6,430 bases of DNA from an uncultured Clostridia bacterium. Its GTDB lineage: Bacteria; Bacillota; Clostridia; Oscillospirales; Ruminococcaceae. Positions within the stretch are counted from its first letter, which is position 1, and each line of letters starts with the position of its first letter. Under the pieces are notes generated by a model that saw only the letters and a list, made by a program, of their open reading frames with translations, ran no database searches and was not told the origin of the DNA. Positions 6,154 through 6,430 of this stretch are shown one piece after another. The position numbers were made by a program, and so were the translations under genes. The stretch is taken from contig CAMNVW010000081.1 of NCBI GenBank assembly GCA_946563605.1, forward strand, positions 1-6,430. The letters run 5' to 3'.

Positions 6154-6220
6154 CGAGCTTTTTCCAAAAAGCTCGCGGATTCCAAAGGCAGAGCCTTTGG
6201 TCGCACTCCGCAGAGTGCGA
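6154..6220. repeat. Three consecutive hairpins after clpC
   Basis: There are three perfect inverted repeats with almost no spacing. The first is CGAGCTTTTT/AAAAAGCTCG (6154-6163, 6166-6175). The second is CCAAAGGC/GCCTTTGG (6182-6189, 6193-6200). The third is TCGCACTC/GAGTGCGA (6201-6208, 6213-6220). The first starts 21 bases after the clpC stop and could stop or stabilise the transcript, but none has a T-tract on the plus strand. The layout resembles multi-hairpin intergenic repeats I recall from Ruminococcaceae-type genomes. Confidence 0.75.
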
Positions 6221-6283
6221 AATACCCCTAAAAATAAAAAATATAAAAATAAAATCGTACGAGGCAGGATGCTGTTTCGATGC
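6201..6283 (+). repeat. Direct repeat, copy 1 (83 bp)
   Basis: This is the first of two copies, related to 6321-6402 with about seven substitutions and one single-base gap (roughly 90% identity). It consists of the TCGCACTC hairpin, an A/T-rich stretch (6221-6255) and a 27-base block (6257-6283) that is identical in the second copy. Confidence 0.88.
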
Positions 6284-6286
6284 TGC

Positions 6287-6314
6287 GGTACGGCAGTACC
6301 CCAGCGTAAGCTGG
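6287..6314. repeat. Two small hairpins between the direct repeats
   Basis: GGTAC-GGCA-GTACC (6287-6300) is followed directly by CCAGC-GTAA-GCTGG (6301-6314). Both have five-base stems with four-base loops. They take the place that 6154-6200 has in front of the first direct repeat, which gives the array a modular look. Confidence 0.6.
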
Positions 6315-6320
6315 CAAAAA

Positions 6321-6402
6321 TCGCACTCCGCAGAATGCGAAACGCCTCCAAAAACAAAAAATATAAAATAAAATTGTACGAGGCAGGATGCTGTTTCGAT
6401 GC
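6321..6402 (+). repeat. Direct repeat, copy 2 (82 bp)
   Basis: This is the second copy of the 6201-6283 unit, offset by 119-120 bases. One change (A at 6335 where copy 1 has G) breaks a base pair in the hairpin stem. It is followed by CGCAC/GTGCG (6406-6410, 6416-6420), and the array continues past the right edge of the window. There is no credible gene in 6133-6430. Confidence 0.88.
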
Positions 6403-6430
6403 ACTCGCACGTCAAGTGCGGCAGACGAAG

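Noticed and set aside
6201..6220. CIRCE-like heat-shock operator (GCACTC/GAGTGC)
   Set aside because: The loop is four bases instead of nine, and it lies downstream of clpC inside a repeat array, not at a promoter.
6201..6402. CRISPR array
   Set aside because: There are only two long, imperfect copies, the units contain hairpins and low-complexity linkers, and there are no uniform spacers or cas genes.
6134..6415. Minus-strand 93-codon frame with an internal repeat containing SHSAECD
   Set aside because: It is a translation of the direct-repeat and hairpin array. The repeated peptide follows the DNA repeats, and there is no ribosome binding site or known family.

Overview
The window looks like chromosomal DNA from an anaerobic, probably spore-forming Firmicute of the class Clostridia; a Ruminococcaceae/Oscillospiraceae-type genome is my best guess. 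The basis is the gene content (FchA-type cyclohydrolase, FtsH, ClpC with a UVR-like middle domain), strong AGGAGG-type ribosome binding sites, a sporulation-type Cys/Asn/Gly-rich small protein, and multi-hairpin intergenic repeats of a sort I associate with that group. The taxonomic call is inference from memory, not a search result.

Layout, left to right. Bases 1-93 are a hairpin-rich leader for fchA (94-720, +), which encodes a folate one-carbon enzyme of the FTCD_C family and ends at a textbook terminator (734-775). A non-coding gap follows, then a terminator (965-1001) that closes ftsH (1013-2836, -), a membrane-bound AAA+ zinc protease with a good sigma-A-like promoter at 2890-2918. Between that promoter and the next gene there may be a 23-codon mini-gene (2919-2990, -). 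Next on the minus strand is a 79-residue protein that is 32% Cys and 34% Asn (3118-3357). It has its own terminator and an upstream sequence that fits the sigma-K (late mother-cell sporulation) consensus. A divergent intergenic region holding a perfect 14-bp palindrome separates it from clpC (3643-6132, +), a complete Hsp100 unfoldase. From 6145 to the right edge lies an array of hairpins and long direct repeats with no credible gene.

How the parts relate. FchA supplies 10-formyl-THF or 5,10-methylene-THF interconversion and is probably independent of the rest. FtsH and ClpC are both AAA+ proteolysis machines, one at the membrane and one cytosolic (working with ClpP). They are transcribed divergently, with the Cys-rich candidate spore-coat gene between them. 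No ctsR, mcsA or mcsB accompanies clpC, although the N-domain keeps two Glu residues equivalent to the phospho-arginine sites of Bacillus ClpC. The most unusual parts are the Cys/Asn/Gly protein with its sigma-K-like promoter and internal 51-bp duplication, the possible 23-aa mini-gene, and the terminal repeat array. No large novel system is visible; the housekeeping genes look intact and ordinary.
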